NCBI RefSeq assembly: GCF_002368095.1
Contig: NZ_AP018227.1
Location: 3,443,563 to 3,507,562 of the forward strand
From: Calothrix parasitica NIES-267
Lineage (GTDB): Bacteria; Cyanobacteriota; Cyanobacteriia; Cyanobacteriales; Nostocaceae
Direction of reading: 5' to 3'
Length of the DNA stretch: 64,000 bases
Part shown: positions 25,993-36,087 of the stretch, piece by piece
How positions within the stretch are numbered: the first letter of the stretch is position 1
Layout of the letters: each line of letters starts with the position of its first letter
Translations under genes and position numbers: made by a program
The notes under the pieces: generated by a model
What the model was told of the DNA's origin: nothing
Database searches by the model: none
What the model saw: only the letters and a program-made list of their open reading frames with translations

Positions 25993-27672
25993 TTATTTAT
26001 ACAGTTTAACCAATCCCCTTCTTACTGCCTCCTGAAATACATCTGCGACTTGGAGTCTACCACTATTAGCAGGTGACTTAGGACTATTAACATTAGACAT
26101 ATCTACAGTTTGCTTACCTTCATGAACTTCTAAATGAGTATGAGAGCCATAAGATAAACCTGTATTACCTTCTATTCCAATTAGAGAACCAGCAGCAATC
26201 GTTTCTCCTTCTAAGCTTTCATCAATTGAATCTTCGGCAAAATGCCAGTAGATAAAGGTCTTGTCCAATTCTTCATTGTATATAGCAATTGTTCCGTTAT
26301 ATGCCCAGTTTTTTATTTCCTTACCATTTTGTGCTTCTATTACTTCACCACCAACTAAAGCGTATACTTTTCCATCGGCAGGAGTACCTGCGGGAGCATC
26401 ATAGGAATCAAACGCTGAAGTCCCATTATGATCTGTTCGTGTCATGGAATTGTAAATATCATCTTGATAAAGCGCATTTAGATAGTCAGATTCCTTGTAA
26501 GTATAATCAGGAATTGCTGGGTTTGGTGTCACATCTTTCAACACCAAATCAACATAAGCATCTCCATAAGTTTCAAACATATTAATTTTGAAATCAAATG
26601 TTCCTGTTTCTGGTGCAACAAACTCATATTTTACTGGGTCTCCATAAGCACCTGGCTGCCATTCACCATTTAATGCATTGGGAGTAATATCAAAAGGTTC
26701 ACCGTCCAGCTTATGTGCCAAGACTTGATAACCATCGTCTGAACGTACCCAAACTTCATAGATATTATCTTTTATCAAATTCCTGCGGGTATAAGCTTGC
26801 ATAGCGAATAAGTCATCAGGAACGTCAGGAGCAGGTGAACCACTACCCCAATTTTGTGAATTCATTCCCCATTGTCCATCATCACGAACATTTGAACCTA
26901 AATTGACTGTGCCAATTTTGTTAGTATCATCAAAATTCGGATTCTCTTGACCATTAAAGTGATAGAAGGTAGCTGCCCATGAGGTAATTATTTCACCAGG
27001 ACTGCCAAAGTTGTTATAAGGTTCATTTCCAGATGATTGTTCAACTTTTAATTCTTGCCCATCAATAACAAGAATTGTTGAATCATTTTCTGTTTTGAGC
27101 CTTTGTAATTCATCTGCTGTATATGTCTCACCTGCAACTAGTCCTGCCGATATCTTACCTTCATCACCAGGAGAATCCACAGGATTAGCGGAAGCATCTA
27201 GGAAATGTGCTGTTTCCTCAACTACGGTCTTACCTACAGATGTAGGATTCCCTGTATTATTTATCAGATAATCGCTATTAAAAAGAATCGTATTTGTACT
27301 TTGAGAATAAGCACCTGAAGCCCCCTTCATTTGAGTATTAGAGTGAAATTCTATATTGGGCAAAACACCATATTGTCCACCCAGTATTTCATCGCCTAAC
27401 GTTTGTGCTTTGTGAGTATCAAATGACTCTCCAAATGCTATTTCAGCATTAGCCGTAAAGTCATTCTTAAAAATACTTGCAACACCATAAATTACTGCTT
27501 GATTGATATTAGCTTGATATTGCCACGCATCAATCAGCGCTTCACCTGCTAAGTCCATCAACTGTGACGAACTTAATTCTTTATAATCCACTTGCGTAGT
27601 GTCTGTGGGATTATTAAAAGGCAGATTGGTAGATGCATCGAAAGTATTATCCAACGATGTTACTTCAAACAT
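25993..27672 (-). CDS. M23 family peptidase with N-terminal cyanobacterial RTX-type domain
   Basis: Protein of 559 residues, probably secreted without a classical signal peptide, as type I substrates are. Residues about 30-220 resemble the N-terminal region found in many large cyanobacterial calcium-binding proteins (VVEETAHFLDASANPVDSPG, DEGKISAGLVAGE). A middle beta-rich region follows. The C-terminal domain is lysostaphin/M23-like: HNGTSAFDSYDAPAGTP with the first zinc-ligand region, IYWHFAED, GNTGLSYGSHTHLEVH with the HxH pair. The first motif has extra residues between H and D compared with HxxxD, which may mark a divergent or altered active site. It should cut cell-wall peptides or related polymers. 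Confidence 0.8.
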   Translation of the reverse strand: MFEVTSLDNTFDASTNLPFNNPTDTTQVDYKELSSSQLMDLAGEALIDAWQYQANINQAVIYGVASIFKNDFTANAEIAFGESFDTHKAQTLGDEILGGQYGVLPNIEFHSNTQMKGASGAYSQSTNTILFNSDYLINNTGNPTSVGKTVVEETAHFLDASANPVDSPGDEGKISAGLVAGETYTADELQRLKTENDSTILVIDGQELKVEQSSGNEPYNNFGSPGEIITSWAATFYHFNGQENPNFDDTNKIGTVNLGSNVRDDGQWGMNSQNWGSGSPAPDVPDDLFAMQAYTRRNLIKDNIYEVWVRSDDGYQVLAHKLDGEPFDITPNALNGEWQPGAYGDPVKYEFVAPETGTFDFKINMFETYGDAYVDLVLKDVTPNPAIPDYTYKESDYLNALYQDDIYNSMTRTDHNGTSAFDSYDAPAGTPADGKVYALVGGEVIEAQNGKEIKNWAYNGTIAIYNEELDKTFIYWHFAEDSIDESLEGETIAAGSLIGIEGNTGLSYGSHTHLEVHEGKQTVDMSNVNSPKSPANSGRLQVADVFQEAVRRGLVKLYK

Positions 27673-28054
27673 TGTTACTTACAAAAACTGGTAAATCCAA
27701 CAATAGGTCAGCAATTTTTTATTGTCAATAAAAAATATATAAACTTTAGTAAATATGTTTTTTTATACAATAAAAATTGTACTATTTATGACTACATGCT
27801 TTTTTAAAATATTAGAAATAATCGCCTATAATCTTTTGATAGAGCAACTTGCAGGCAATATTATATATATAAAGTATCCAATAATTCGTTGTATACTTTC
27901 TGGTATATGAAAACCACACAATTAGATGCGTTATCGCGAAGCGTAACGCACCCTACAAGTTACAATATAAAACAACAAAAAAAAGACGTTGCACTGCAAC
28001 GTCTCTACATTATTAATCAGTTTTATTCAAAAAATACCGTTGTCTACAGCTTTT
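27673..28054. other. Repeat-bearing intergenic region
   Basis: About 380 bp of AT-rich sequence with a CGTAACGCACCCTAC repeat near 27940 and a GACGTTGCACTGCAACGTC palindrome at 27985-28003 (family F type). Small open frames here look random; I call none of them. Confidence 0.6.
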
Positions 28055-30712
28055 TTAACCCAACTGATTCAACCAATAGCTAACATCAACCTTTAACCTT
28101 TGTCCCAATTTCAAAAGTTGACGCAGTTGATTTCTGTCGCTGTCGTTTAAAATCTCAGCGACGGTTTTTGGTAGTATTTCAGCGTGCAGACAGTTGAAGT
28201 ACAATTCTTGAGAACGTTCTAAGGAAATACCCAAGTTTAAATGCTGCTCTACTTCAATCAATCTTTCCAAGCGCTGAATCTGAAACTCAAAACTACCGTT
28301 GGTATCGTATAACAATTGCCATAATAATCGCAAGCTCAATCGCTCTAGCAACTGCTTTCCTTCGGGAAGATTGAGGTGACAGTGTAAATGCTTAGCTTCG
28401 TTTGCTATTGTCTCTAATTCTACCAGGTGATTCCAGCTTAACTGCGGCTCTTCAATATCTTGCTCTAGAGCTTTCAGTGTCATCATACACCGATATTCTA
28501 AGGCGATTTCGGCTGCTGCCTGTAATTCTTTGGGTGCTTCTAATCCGTCTCGATGGAATGCCATTAGCACTCCGTAATTATCCCTGTATGTTTGAGTATA
28601 AAGTTGGTCTACTCTCGCTAGGGTTTCTCTACTCAATAACCTCATCAATCTATGACGTTCTTCAGCAAAGAGATTTTGTAGGTTGAAGGATTCTTCACCG
28701 AATAACTGGGTCATAACCAATATGGTATGAGCCGCGCTTCCTTGCTGTAAAGCATTTAATAGTTTTTCTTTGAGTTGAGTATAACTACGTTTTCCTTCAA
28801 ATGGTTGGATACAACAGTGGAAATCCCAGCCACCTAAGTGCAATACGGCGAATGCGACTTGCTGACTTTCCCAAGTTACTTCGGACACTAACTTTAAATG
28901 TCCGACTGCCAAGGTTATGGAACCTAAACGCTGTAGTTGATGGTCTAATTCGTTTGCTGTGTAGCAGTAAATCTGTTTTTGCTGGAACTGCGAATCTTGA
29001 ACATTATTTTTTTGTGCAAGACCAGACCATTTTTCTACGGGTTGATGTCCGTTAAATAAAGAAGTAATTGCGTAGTGGGCTGCTACCTGTTTGAAGCTTA
29101 TTTGGGATGGTAACACCAATTGACGATAAACTTCTGCACCATTCCTAAAACTATCAATGTTGCTGGGAGCTTGTTCTAATAATTGTAGAAAATCTTTTTC
29201 TAATTGCACCCCTGCAACTTCTGCTGCTAATTCCATGGCACGGGCTGCATAACGGAGGATTTGGGTTCCTTCGGGACGGGAAAGTTCTTCAAAAAACCAC
29301 CCGCAACTAGTGAACATTAATAATGAATGACGCTGCATCTCTAATAAACGCAAAGCGTCTACCTGTTCGGATGCTTGTAATTTATGCTTTTGATGTTGAT
29401 TTAAAAAGCTGGAAATATTGCTTGGACTACGGTCTAATAAAACTTCGACATATTGATCCCTGGCTTTCCAAGGGTCAGAAAAGTATTTACTACCTTGTTG
29501 CTCATATACTTCAACCAGTTTATCGCGCAGCCAGTTGAGAGAATCACGCAATGGTCTGCGCCATTTTAAATGCCAGCCGGGAGCACCACCACAGCCGCAA
29601 TCATCTTGCCATCTATCAACACCGTGAGCGCAACTCCAAGCGGTTACGGGTTTTAACTCTACTTCCCAAGTGGGAGTATTTAAACTGAGATAGTGAGCAA
29701 AATTAGTTACAGTCCAGCCCCAGTTAGGAAATTCTTGGGTGAAAGCATAAGCTAAAGTTTTTTCGGTACCTTTTTTATGGTGTCCGAAAGTCTCTCCGTC
29801 TGTAGCTACAGAAATTACTTGAGACTGACGACGGTCTCCACGAACTGCTGCACCCACACGTCCTGCAAAGTGATTGGAATTGTAAACTACATCGCTAAAG
29901 CCCATATCTCTTGAAATTGGGCCGTCATAGAAAAATATGTCGATATATCGACGTTCTGACTCATTCCCTGGTAAATAACAGCGATAAGGACGAGTGGGAT
30001 CAATTTGATTTCCTCCTACTTCGTGCCATTCAGATTCGGGATCGTCAAGGGTGGGAATCAAACGACAGCGCTCTGCTTGGGAAGGTGCAAGGATAATAAA
30101 GCGGATATCTTCACTTACCAAAGCTTCTAAAGTTGCATAGTCCACAGCAGCTTCAGCCAACCACATTCCTTCGGGATCGCGACCGAAACGAGAATGGAAA
30201 TCTGCTTTACCCCAGCGAATCTGGGTTAACTTATCGCGCTCGCTCGCCAACGGCATAATAATGTGGTTGTATACCTGTGCGATCGCATTACCATGACCGT
30301 TCAAACGCTGGCTGCTTTTCCTGTCTGCCTCGATAATTCGTTGATATACGTCAATATCGTAGTTTTGCAACCATGACATCAATGTAGGACCGATATTGAA
30401 GCTCATGTACTCGAAGTTGTTCTCGATCCCCACGACTTGACCGTGTTCGTTTAAGATTCTGGCAAAAGCATTGGGACGATAGCACTCATGATGAATTCGT
30501 TCGTTCCAATCGTGGAATGGTGCGGCTCCAGGCTGACGCTCAATCGCGTTTAAATAGGGGTTCTCTCGTGGAGGCTGGTAAAAATGACCGTGTACCGTCA
30601 CGTAGACTCCCGCAGCCGTTTTTATAGGGTCAAGATTGCGTTCGTCATTAGTTTGATTGTCAATCGAATTTTTAGCACCAACAGAAGCTGGTAACTCAGC
30701 AGCAGAAGTCAT
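28055..30712 (-). CDS. Glycoside hydrolase family 57 protein with DUF3536 tail
   Basis: Protein of 885 residues. The N-terminal domain is GH57: VTVHGHFYQPPRENPYLNAI near the start, NIGPTLMSWL, EAAVDYATLEAL, and the later DGETFGHHKKGTEKTLAYAF with the conserved acidic and histidine residues. The C-terminal half is the DUF3536 region typical of the cyanobacterial members. GH57 enzymes act on alpha-glucans (amylase, branching or transferase activity), so it probably serves glycogen or storage polymer metabolism in the cytoplasm. Length is that of the family. It stands alone; the precise reaction cannot be deduced. Confidence 0.9.
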   Translation of the reverse strand: MTSAAELPASVGAKNSIDNQTNDERNLDPIKTAAGVYVTVHGHFYQPPRENPYLNAIERQPGAAPFHDWNERIHHECYRPNAFARILNEHGQVVGIENNFEYMSFNIGPTLMSWLQNYDIDVYQRIIEADRKSSQRLNGHGNAIAQVYNHIIMPLASERDKLTQIRWGKADFHSRFGRDPEGMWLAEAAVDYATLEALVSEDIRFIILAPSQAERCRLIPTLDDPESEWHEVGGNQIDPTRPYRCYLPGNESERRYIDIFFYDGPISRDMGFSDVVYNSNHFAGRVGAAVRGDRRQSQVISVATDGETFGHHKKGTEKTLAYAFTQEFPNWGWTVTNFAHYLSLNTPTWEVELKPVTAWSCAHGVDRWQDDCGCGGAPGWHLKWRRPLRDSLNWLRDKLVEVYEQQGSKYFSDPWKARDQYVEVLLDRSPSNISSFLNQHQKHKLQASEQVDALRLLEMQRHSLLMFTSCGWFFEELSRPEGTQILRYAARAMELAAEVAGVQLEKDFLQLLEQAPSNIDSFRNGAEVYRQLVLPSQISFKQVAAHYAITSLFNGHQPVEKWSGLAQKNNVQDSQFQQKQIYCYTANELDHQLQRLGSITLAVGHLKLVSEVTWESQQVAFAVLHLGGWDFHCCIQPFEGKRSYTQLKEKLLNALQQGSAAHTILVMTQLFGEESFNLQNLFAEERHRLMRLLSRETLARVDQLYTQTYRDNYGVLMAFHRDGLEAPKELQAAAEIALEYRCMMTLKALEQDIEEPQLSWNHLVELETIANEAKHLHCHLNLPEGKQLLERLSLRLLWQLLYDTNGSFEFQIQRLERLIEVEQHLNLGISLERSQELYFNCLHAEILPKTVAEILNDSDRNQLRQLLKLGQRLKVDVSYWLNQLG

Positions 30713-30984
30713 GTAGAGTTATTCCTTTTAGAGGTAAACTTGCAATTGCGCCGAACAAAACCTATCTTGTTTTCCTACAGAATAGTATTTTCAGAAATTG
30801 TGGATGAAAACCTTAAAAAATAATCAAATTTTGAGTTTGTTTAGGCGCTGTTAAATTATCAGATGCATCAAACCTATACTAGATGCTTGCGAGATTTTTT
30901 ATCAAGAAGTCCTTTTACAAAAGACAAGAAAGAATTGACTGTTGAATTTCATTCAATCTCACGAATCTTACGAGCAAAGTCTTC

Positions 30985-31162
30985 CCCGGTAATAAGCCTA
31001 CGGTGTACGCAGAAGTATTAGAATTTGCTTTCACAGTGTTTTTATCCCCCCTAACCCCCCTAAAAAAAGGGGGAATCTGAAATTAAAGTCCCCCTTTAAA
31101 AGGGGGATTTAGGGGGATCTGACGAGATGTGTGTACACCGTAGCGGTAATAAGCGGGGTAAT
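30985..31162. repeat. Nested palindromic repeat element
   Basis: Outer inverted arms CTACGGTGTAC (30998) and GTACACCGTAG (31133) enclose an inner palindrome, CCCCCCTAACCCCCCTAAAA at 31047 and AAAAGGGGGATTTAGGGGG at 31098. The arms carry CCCCGGTAATAAG and GGTAATAAGCGGGG extensions. The whole element spans about 175 bp and has no coding frame. The rest of the 816 bp gap (30713-31528) shows nothing else recognisable. Confidence 0.7.
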
Positions 31163-31528
31163 TTTAATTCTCTCTTAATATATTAAAACTCATTACCAGT
31201 ATAGGATGAAATTTGAATTGTTTATTTTTGCTCTTTTGATTGCTCGCACTATTTAAAACGTAATCTTATTTTATATATCCGGAAAAAAAAACAAAACAGT
31301 AAAATCTCGGAACCGCCTAACCATACTATTTAGAGTATCTTGGAGTGTGGTCGCTTTGTCTTGAATCTCGAAGTGATACTAAGGATTGATGTTTGAATAA
31401 CAAGTAAGAGATTAATCTTAATATTGCTCCAGTTAAATTTGCGGGGAAGATTACTAATTCTTAGATCCCACATTCCTTGTAAAACAAGATGCAGCACGCG
31501 ACTAACCCACGTCAACTTCAGGTGACAA

Positions 31529-32620
31529 ATGTCTGGAAAAAAGATTTTATTTTTTGTTCTACTAGGTTTCATTCCCGTTTCTCTAGCAGCGAAGTTTCTT
31601 GAATGGGGAGACTTAACTATATTCATTGCGGCTGGATTAGCAATAATCCCATTAGCAGCTTGGATGGGAACAGCCACAGAAGAAATTGCAGTTGTAGCAG
31701 GACCTAACCTTGGAGGGTTGCTAAATGCGACTTTTGGTAATGCTACAGAATTAATTATCGCTTTAATTGCCCTTAAAGCGGGTTATGTAAACGTAGTCAA
31801 AGCCAGTATCACCGGTTCAATTATTGGTAACTTGCTGTTAGTAATGGGATTTTCCATGTTGTTGGGGGGAATCCGCTACAAAGAACAAACATTTCAATCG
31901 TTAATAGCGCGGATGAATGCAGCAGCCATGAACTTGGCAGTAATTGCAATTTTGGTACCAACAGCGGTTAACTATACCTCAGAAGGAATTAGCGAAACAA
32001 CTTTACAAAACCTCTCTCTTGCTGTAGCAATAGTTTTGATAATTGTTTATATCTTGACTTTGGTATTCTCCATGAAAACTCATTCATATTTATATGATGT
32101 GGGTTTAGCTGAAACCGAACTAATCGAATCCGAGCAAGAATCACCCAACCTGGTTTTGTGGGTCGGAGTATTACTCGCATGTACCGTTTGTGTCGCTTTT
32201 GAATCAGAACTATTAGTTGATTCTTTAGAAGTAGCTACATCTCAATTAGGTTTAACATCATTATTTACGGGAGTAGTAGTAGTACCCATCATCGGTAACG
32301 CAGCAGAACACGCTACAGCAGTTACCGTAGCAATGAAAAACAAGATGGATCTTTCGCTTTCCGTAGCAGTCGGTTCCACCATGCAGATAGCTTTATTTGT
32401 TGCTCCACTATTGGTGATAATAGGTAAATTTATGGGACAACCAATGGACTTAGATTTCAATCCTTTTGAACTAGTCGCAGTTGCTGCATCTGTATTAATT
32501 GCCAACAGCATTAGTTCCGATGGAAAATCAAACTGGTTAGAAGGAACTTTACTATTAGCAACATACGCTGTCTTAGGATTTGCTTTTTACTTCCATCCAG
32601 TAATTGAAGGAATTGGGTAA
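31529..32620 (+). CDS. cax: Calcium/proton exchanger
   Basis: Integral membrane antiporter of 363 residues with about ten or eleven membrane helices, of the CaCA/CAX type. Both conserved alpha-repeats are present: GGLLNATFGNATELIIALIA in the first half and VVPIIGNAAEHATAV in the second, with the acidic residues that bind the cation. An acidic loop (ETELIESEQESPN) separates the halves. It should export or sequester Ca2+ in exchange for protons, at the plasma or thylakoid membrane. The gene is alone, with an 816-bp repeat-bearing leader region upstream. Confidence 0.93.
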   Translation: MSGKKILFFVLLGFIPVSLAAKFLEWGDLTIFIAAGLAIIPLAAWMGTATEEIAVVAGPNLGGLLNATFGNATELIIALIALKAGYVNVVKASITGSIIGNLLLVMGFSMLLGGIRYKEQTFQSLIARMNAAAMNLAVIAILVPTAVNYTSEGISETTLQNLSLAVAIVLIIVYILTLVFSMKTHSYLYDVGLAETELIESEQESPNLVLWVGVLLACTVCVAFESELLVDSLEVATSQLGLTSLFTGVVVVPIIGNAAEHATAVTVAMKNKMDLSLSVAVGSTMQIALFVAPLLVIIGKFMGQPMDLDFNPFELVAVAASVLIANSISSDGKSNWLEGTLLLATYAVLGFAFYFHPVIEGIG

Positions 32621-32660
32621 ACAGTTAACAGTTATAAGTAGTAAGTTAACAACTTCCTAG

Positions 32661-32780
32661 GTTGGGTTAAGCAAAGCGCAAGCCAACATGGATATTAGGC
32701 TTTATACCTATTGCTTCGCAACACTTACGCTAACAACCCAATCTACGAATCTATTACCAATTACCAATTACCAATTACTC
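32661..32780. repeat. Family E-like palindrome plus STRR
   Basis: GTTGGGTTAAGC at 32661 and ACAACCCAATCTAC at 32733-32746 form inverted ends, with an internal TTCGCAACACTTACGCTAAC piece. A TTACCAA heptamer run at 32755-32780 follows. Confidence 0.65.
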
Positions 32781-32794
32781 CTTATCCAATAATC

Positions 32795-32912
32795 TCCCCC
32801 CAACGGGTACTTCAAAGAGTTATTACTCTCTTATAGGCTGTAAATATGAAATCGTAGTTCATGGAGGTATGAACTTTAACCACAGGTAAATTTTTATCTG
32901 TGGTTTTTTTTT
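32795..32912 (+). ncRNA. Candidate small RNA ending in a Rho-independent terminator
   Basis: Three consecutive hairpins are visible: AGAGT-TATT-ACTCT (32816-32829), AGTTCAT-GGAGGT-ATGAACT (32856-32875) and AACCACAG...CTGTGGTT (32878-32905) followed by eight or more T. The second hairpin exposes a Shine-Dalgarno-like GGAGGT loop. No open frame spans the region and the next gene begins 113 bp later, so this is either a free small RNA or a leader with an early terminator. It is unassigned to a known RNA family by eye. Confidence 0.5.
32878..32912 (+). terminator. Rho-independent terminator
   Basis: Stem AACCACAG/CTGTGGTT with a 12-nt A/T-rich loop, then a run of T to 32912. It reads on the plus strand. 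Confidence 0.8.
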
Positions 32913-33025
32913 GAAATAGGATAATATCTACTAGTTATTGAGGTAAATTTAGTTGACTATCAAAGCTATTTCCATACAGAGGTAATTGCTTGGTTGTCTA
33001 GATAAGTTATAAGTAAGGATTTTTT

Positions 33026-33286
33026 ATGAGAGAAAATATAAGCCAAGAACGAACCATGAGATTACAAGCTACTGCCGTGAATAGATTACCAACTTTACGT
33101 TTCGGGGATAGAGGTAATTCTGTCAGAATCCTGCAACGACTTTTAATTGCAAAACGCTATCCGATTACAGTTGATGGTGATTTTGGCGTTTTAACAGAAA
33201 CTGCTGTCAAAGCTTTTCAAAGCCGTCGAGGTTTGGTTGCAGATGGTATTGTTGGTCCAAGAACTTGGAGAGCATTATCCTCATGA
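33026..33286 (+). CDS. Peptidoglycan-binding domain protein
   Basis: Small protein of 86 residues made almost only of one PF01471-type peptidoglycan-binding domain: TLRFGDRGNSVRILQRLLIA, KRYPITVDGDFGVLTETAVK, AFQSRRGLVADGIVGPRTW. No signal peptide is visible, so export is uncertain, although the short N-terminal tail could conceal one. No catalytic domain is attached. Such single-domain proteins are frequent in cyanobacteria, and their role is unclear. It begins after the terminator-bearing region and has no operon partner. Confidence 0.85.
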   Translation: MRENISQERTMRLQATAVNRLPTLRFGDRGNSVRILQRLLIAKRYPITVDGDFGVLTETAVKAFQSRRGLVADGIVGPRTWRALSS

Positions 33287-33469
33287 GTAAATAACAGGGA
33301 ACAGGGAATAATCAACACTTAATCTACTCAATAAATATATAAATAAAAATTATAAAAAATCCGATTTTTCAAGCTTTATCTAGTTGGTTAAACTACGCAT
33401 AATCGAATACAAGATATTGAACTTTCCTTTCCCTCTCTTGCAAAGTTGCTTCACTTGGTGAATCTACCT

Positions 33470-33608
33470 CTGTCCCGTTCACCGAAGTTGCGGCTCGGTT
33501 CCCTCGCTTGAGGAGAGTGGTGTTAGCGTTCGCGCAGCTTGTCCGGAGGACATAGGAGATACCCGCCGAAGGGGGAGACCCCAAGACCGCACTTTCCGCT
33601 GTTCGCGT
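33470..33608. repeat. GC-rich dispersed repeat
   Basis: About 140 bp of higher GC than the surroundings, with GCTTGTCCGGAGGACATAGG at about 33538, related to the GTCCTTCGGACACGC pieces at 14327 and 58145. The segment GGGGGAGACCCCAAGACCGC at 33574-33593 is the inverse of a stretch inside the riboswitch repeat at 18056-18078. No gene is seen here. Confidence 0.6.
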
Positions 33609-33621
33609 GTTAATTAAGAGC

Positions 33622-36087
33622 TTAATTAATTACAACAAATTTCTTAAAGGATTTTTTTTTGCTTAATTGCGATTGGGTTGTTGTTACAAGTGGTAATCTG
33701 ACTGTAAATGTAGAACCTTCTCCAACCCCTGGGCTTTCTACACAAACGCTACCACCGTGCAATTCTACTATATGACGTACAATCGATAATCCCAATCCTA
33801 GTCCGTTGTGCGCTCTGGTAGTGGAACTATCACCTTGACGAAAACGGTCAAAAACATAAGGAATAAGCTCAGAATTTATACCCATTCCCGTATCGCTGAC
33901 TTGAATTACGGCATAAGATAATGAATTATCGTCTATTTTCTCTTCTAACAAGCGTACTTCTATACAACCTCCACAAGAAGTAAACTTAATTGCATTGGAA
34001 AGTAAATTCCAGATCACCTGACTTAAACGCTGACTATCACCGGTAACTAAGAAATTGCGATTTTTCAATATCGCATCATGAGAACCAGAAATTTGAGCGA
34101 GAGATGAAAGATGGTTTAACGATTCAAAACTGTCTGGGAATTCTGCGTTTTCCATATGCTCGTTCATCTCTAAGCCTTTATGAAGTGATAATTTTACTCT
34201 TATTTGCTTAGCAAGACTTGCCGAACGTAAGTTTTCAATAGCTGTGACAATAATTGAAGTTAAATTACAATTCCTGATATTAAGTTGCATTTTCCCTTGA
34301 ATTGTCCGCGACATATCAAGCAACTCTTCAATTGTGGTATGAAGTTCTCTAGCATTACGCTCTATGGATTCCAAGGCTCTGAATGTGGTGTTTTCGTCAA
34401 GCTTGCGAACCTGTAGGTATTGCGACCATCCTAGAATGCTATTTAACGGCGACCGCAATTCATGAGATAAAATAGCTAGAAATTCATCTTTAATGCAATT
34501 GGCTTTTTGCAGGGAATTGATTAGGTTGGCTCGCTGAATCGCTATGGCAATTTGGTTGCAGACTGCCTGCATTAAACCTATTTCATGATTGTTAAAGCCA
34601 GAACGACGAACCCGACTTCCAAAACTAATTGTACCTAGAAGCTGCCCTTGAGATATCAAGGGGCAACAGTAATAAGCTGATATACCATTAATACGAATAT
34701 ATTCTGTATCTAACTGTTTTGAATGCTCTATGTTTTCTAAATTTATATTTATAGCGCTAAGCTTGCTAGCTACGGTACCGCAAATTCCTTGACCAAATTT
34801 TTGTAGTTCTAAATCTTTTGCTTGAGAAGAAGTAATCCCACTATAAGAAGTTAATTTTATCTCTTGAGAATTTTTATCGGTCAAATAATATAAATAGCAA
34901 TCTAAACCTAATTTTTCTGCAATACCACTATACAAGATTTCAATTAATTCTTCTGGTTGTTTGGAAGATATCAAATGGCTAGTTGTGTTAAGTACTAATT
35001 CAAGTCTTTCGTTCACCAACCTGGAAGATTCTTCTAGCTGCTTTAGCTTACTAACATCTTGCAATAAAGCAACACAAATAGCAGGATAGCCATCTACTGG
35101 TGCTAACGTATCTGCAAATACTTTTACTGGGTAAGTATTATCTCTTTCATGCCAGTTAATCTCAACTCCTTCGAGTTTTTCACCTAGAGCAACCCGTATC
35201 GGGGGTGTAAGATATGAAGGAACTAACTTTCCCTCTAGGTCGGTGAAACGATACAGCTTGCTGCATTCTTCCTGTGACTGCGCTAAAGGAAATTGACCAC
35301 CTGCCATTTGATTGGCTGCTCTATTTGCGAAAGTCACCTTAGCTGTTCCTGGTTCAACCAATAACAGTGGTGCTGGCAATATATTTAGTAAATTCTCTAA
35401 CCAATGCTGCCCAAAAACAGGATTTTGTTCAACTTTATTGCATTCACTTACATGAACAATATATTTCTGTGGCTGGTTATTTGAATTGAATTCCTCTTCT
35501 AAATAAGTACAACCAACTTTAACTTTGACTAGCTTACCATCAGCGCAAATTAACTTCTTTTCATAAGGCTTGCAACTTGAGAGGGTTTTAGCTTGAGAAA
35601 AGCGTTCGTTATCTAAATCTTTATACTCTAACGGTGTAATATCAAACCAATTTAATTTACCAGTTTGCAAAAAATAATCTGTATAACCTGTGATTCGCAG
35701 AAATTCATCGTTTGCTACACAAATACGACCATTCGCATCCAATTCCACTACACCAATAAGGCTTCCATCTACAAAATTTTTAAACTTTGCTTCATTTTCT
35801 CTTAATGCATTTATAGCCTTATCGCGTTGAATGCAAGTAGTTTCAATTATTTTGCTACCTTTCCAAATCAATATGACACAAACTGCTATTGTCATCAGAG
35901 CTTCAGCTAGGATTACAAAAGCCGAATCAGATAGTAGAAATTTTTCATCCCGGACAAATAACCAAGCTGCTCCACAGAAAATTGCAGTAACGATAAAGAA
36001 TACTAATATACGTGCAGTTTTAAGAAATTGCGATCGCACTATATCTTGACCCGAATTAGTTTGGCTTAAGTGGTTAATGTATGACAT
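33622..36087 (-). CDS. PAS/GAF sensor histidine kinase
   Basis: Protein of 821 residues. Two membrane helices (about 24-43 and 55-75) anchor the N-terminus without a large periplasmic domain. A PAS region (about 90-215), a second PAS-like region (about 225-350) and a GAF region (about 365-520, with [10 protein letters not shown] and [14 protein letters not shown]) follow. The kinase core has [14 protein letters not shown] with phosphoacceptor H542, then [23 protein letters not shown] and [20 protein letters not shown]. The inputs are likely cytoplasmic (redox, light or small molecule), but chromophore cysteines typical of phytochromes are not clear. No response regulator is adjacent. Confidence 0.92.
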   Translation of the reverse strand: MSYINHLSQTNSGQDIVRSQFLKTARILVFFIVTAIFCGAAWLFVRDEKFLLSDSAFVILAEALMTIAVCVILIWKGSKIIETTCIQRDKAINALRENEAKFKNFVDGSLIGVVELDANGRICVANDEFLRITGYTDYFLQTGKLNWFDITPLEYKDLDNERFSQAKTLSSCKPYEKKLICADGKLVKVKVGCTYLEEEFNSNNQPQKYIVHVSECNKVEQNPVFGQHWLENLLNILPAPLLLVEPGTAKVTFANRAANQMAGGQFPLAQSQEECSKLYRFTDLEGKLVPSYLTPPIRVALGEKLEGVEINWHERDNTYPVKVFADTLAPVDGYPAICVALLQDVSKLKQLEESSRLVNERLELVLNTTSHLISSKQPEELIEILYSGIAEKLGLDCYLYYLTDKNSQEIKLTSYSGITSSQAKDLELQKFGQGICGTVASKLSAININLENIEHSKQLDTEYIRINGISAYYCCPLISQGQLLGTISFGSRVRRSGFNNHEIGLMQAVCNQIAIAIQRANLINSLQKANCIKDEFLAILSHELRSPLNSILGWSQYLQVRKLDENTTFRALESIERNARELHTTIEELLDMSRTIQGKMQLNIRNCNLTSIIVTAIENLRSASLAKQIRVKLSLHKGLEMNEHMENAEFPDSFESLNHLSSLAQISGSHDAILKNRNFLVTGDSQRLSQVIWNLLSNAIKFTSCGGCIEVRLLEEKIDDNSLSYAVIQVSDTGMGINSELIPYVFDRFRQGDSSTTRAHNGLGLGLSIVRHIVELHGGSVCVESPGVGEGSTFTVRLPLVTTTQSQLSKKKSFKKFVVIN

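Noticed and set aside
27592-28083. Two small plus-strand open frames upstream of the M23 gene
   Set aside because: One overlaps the M23 gene start antisense, the other covers a family F palindrome; both have random composition.
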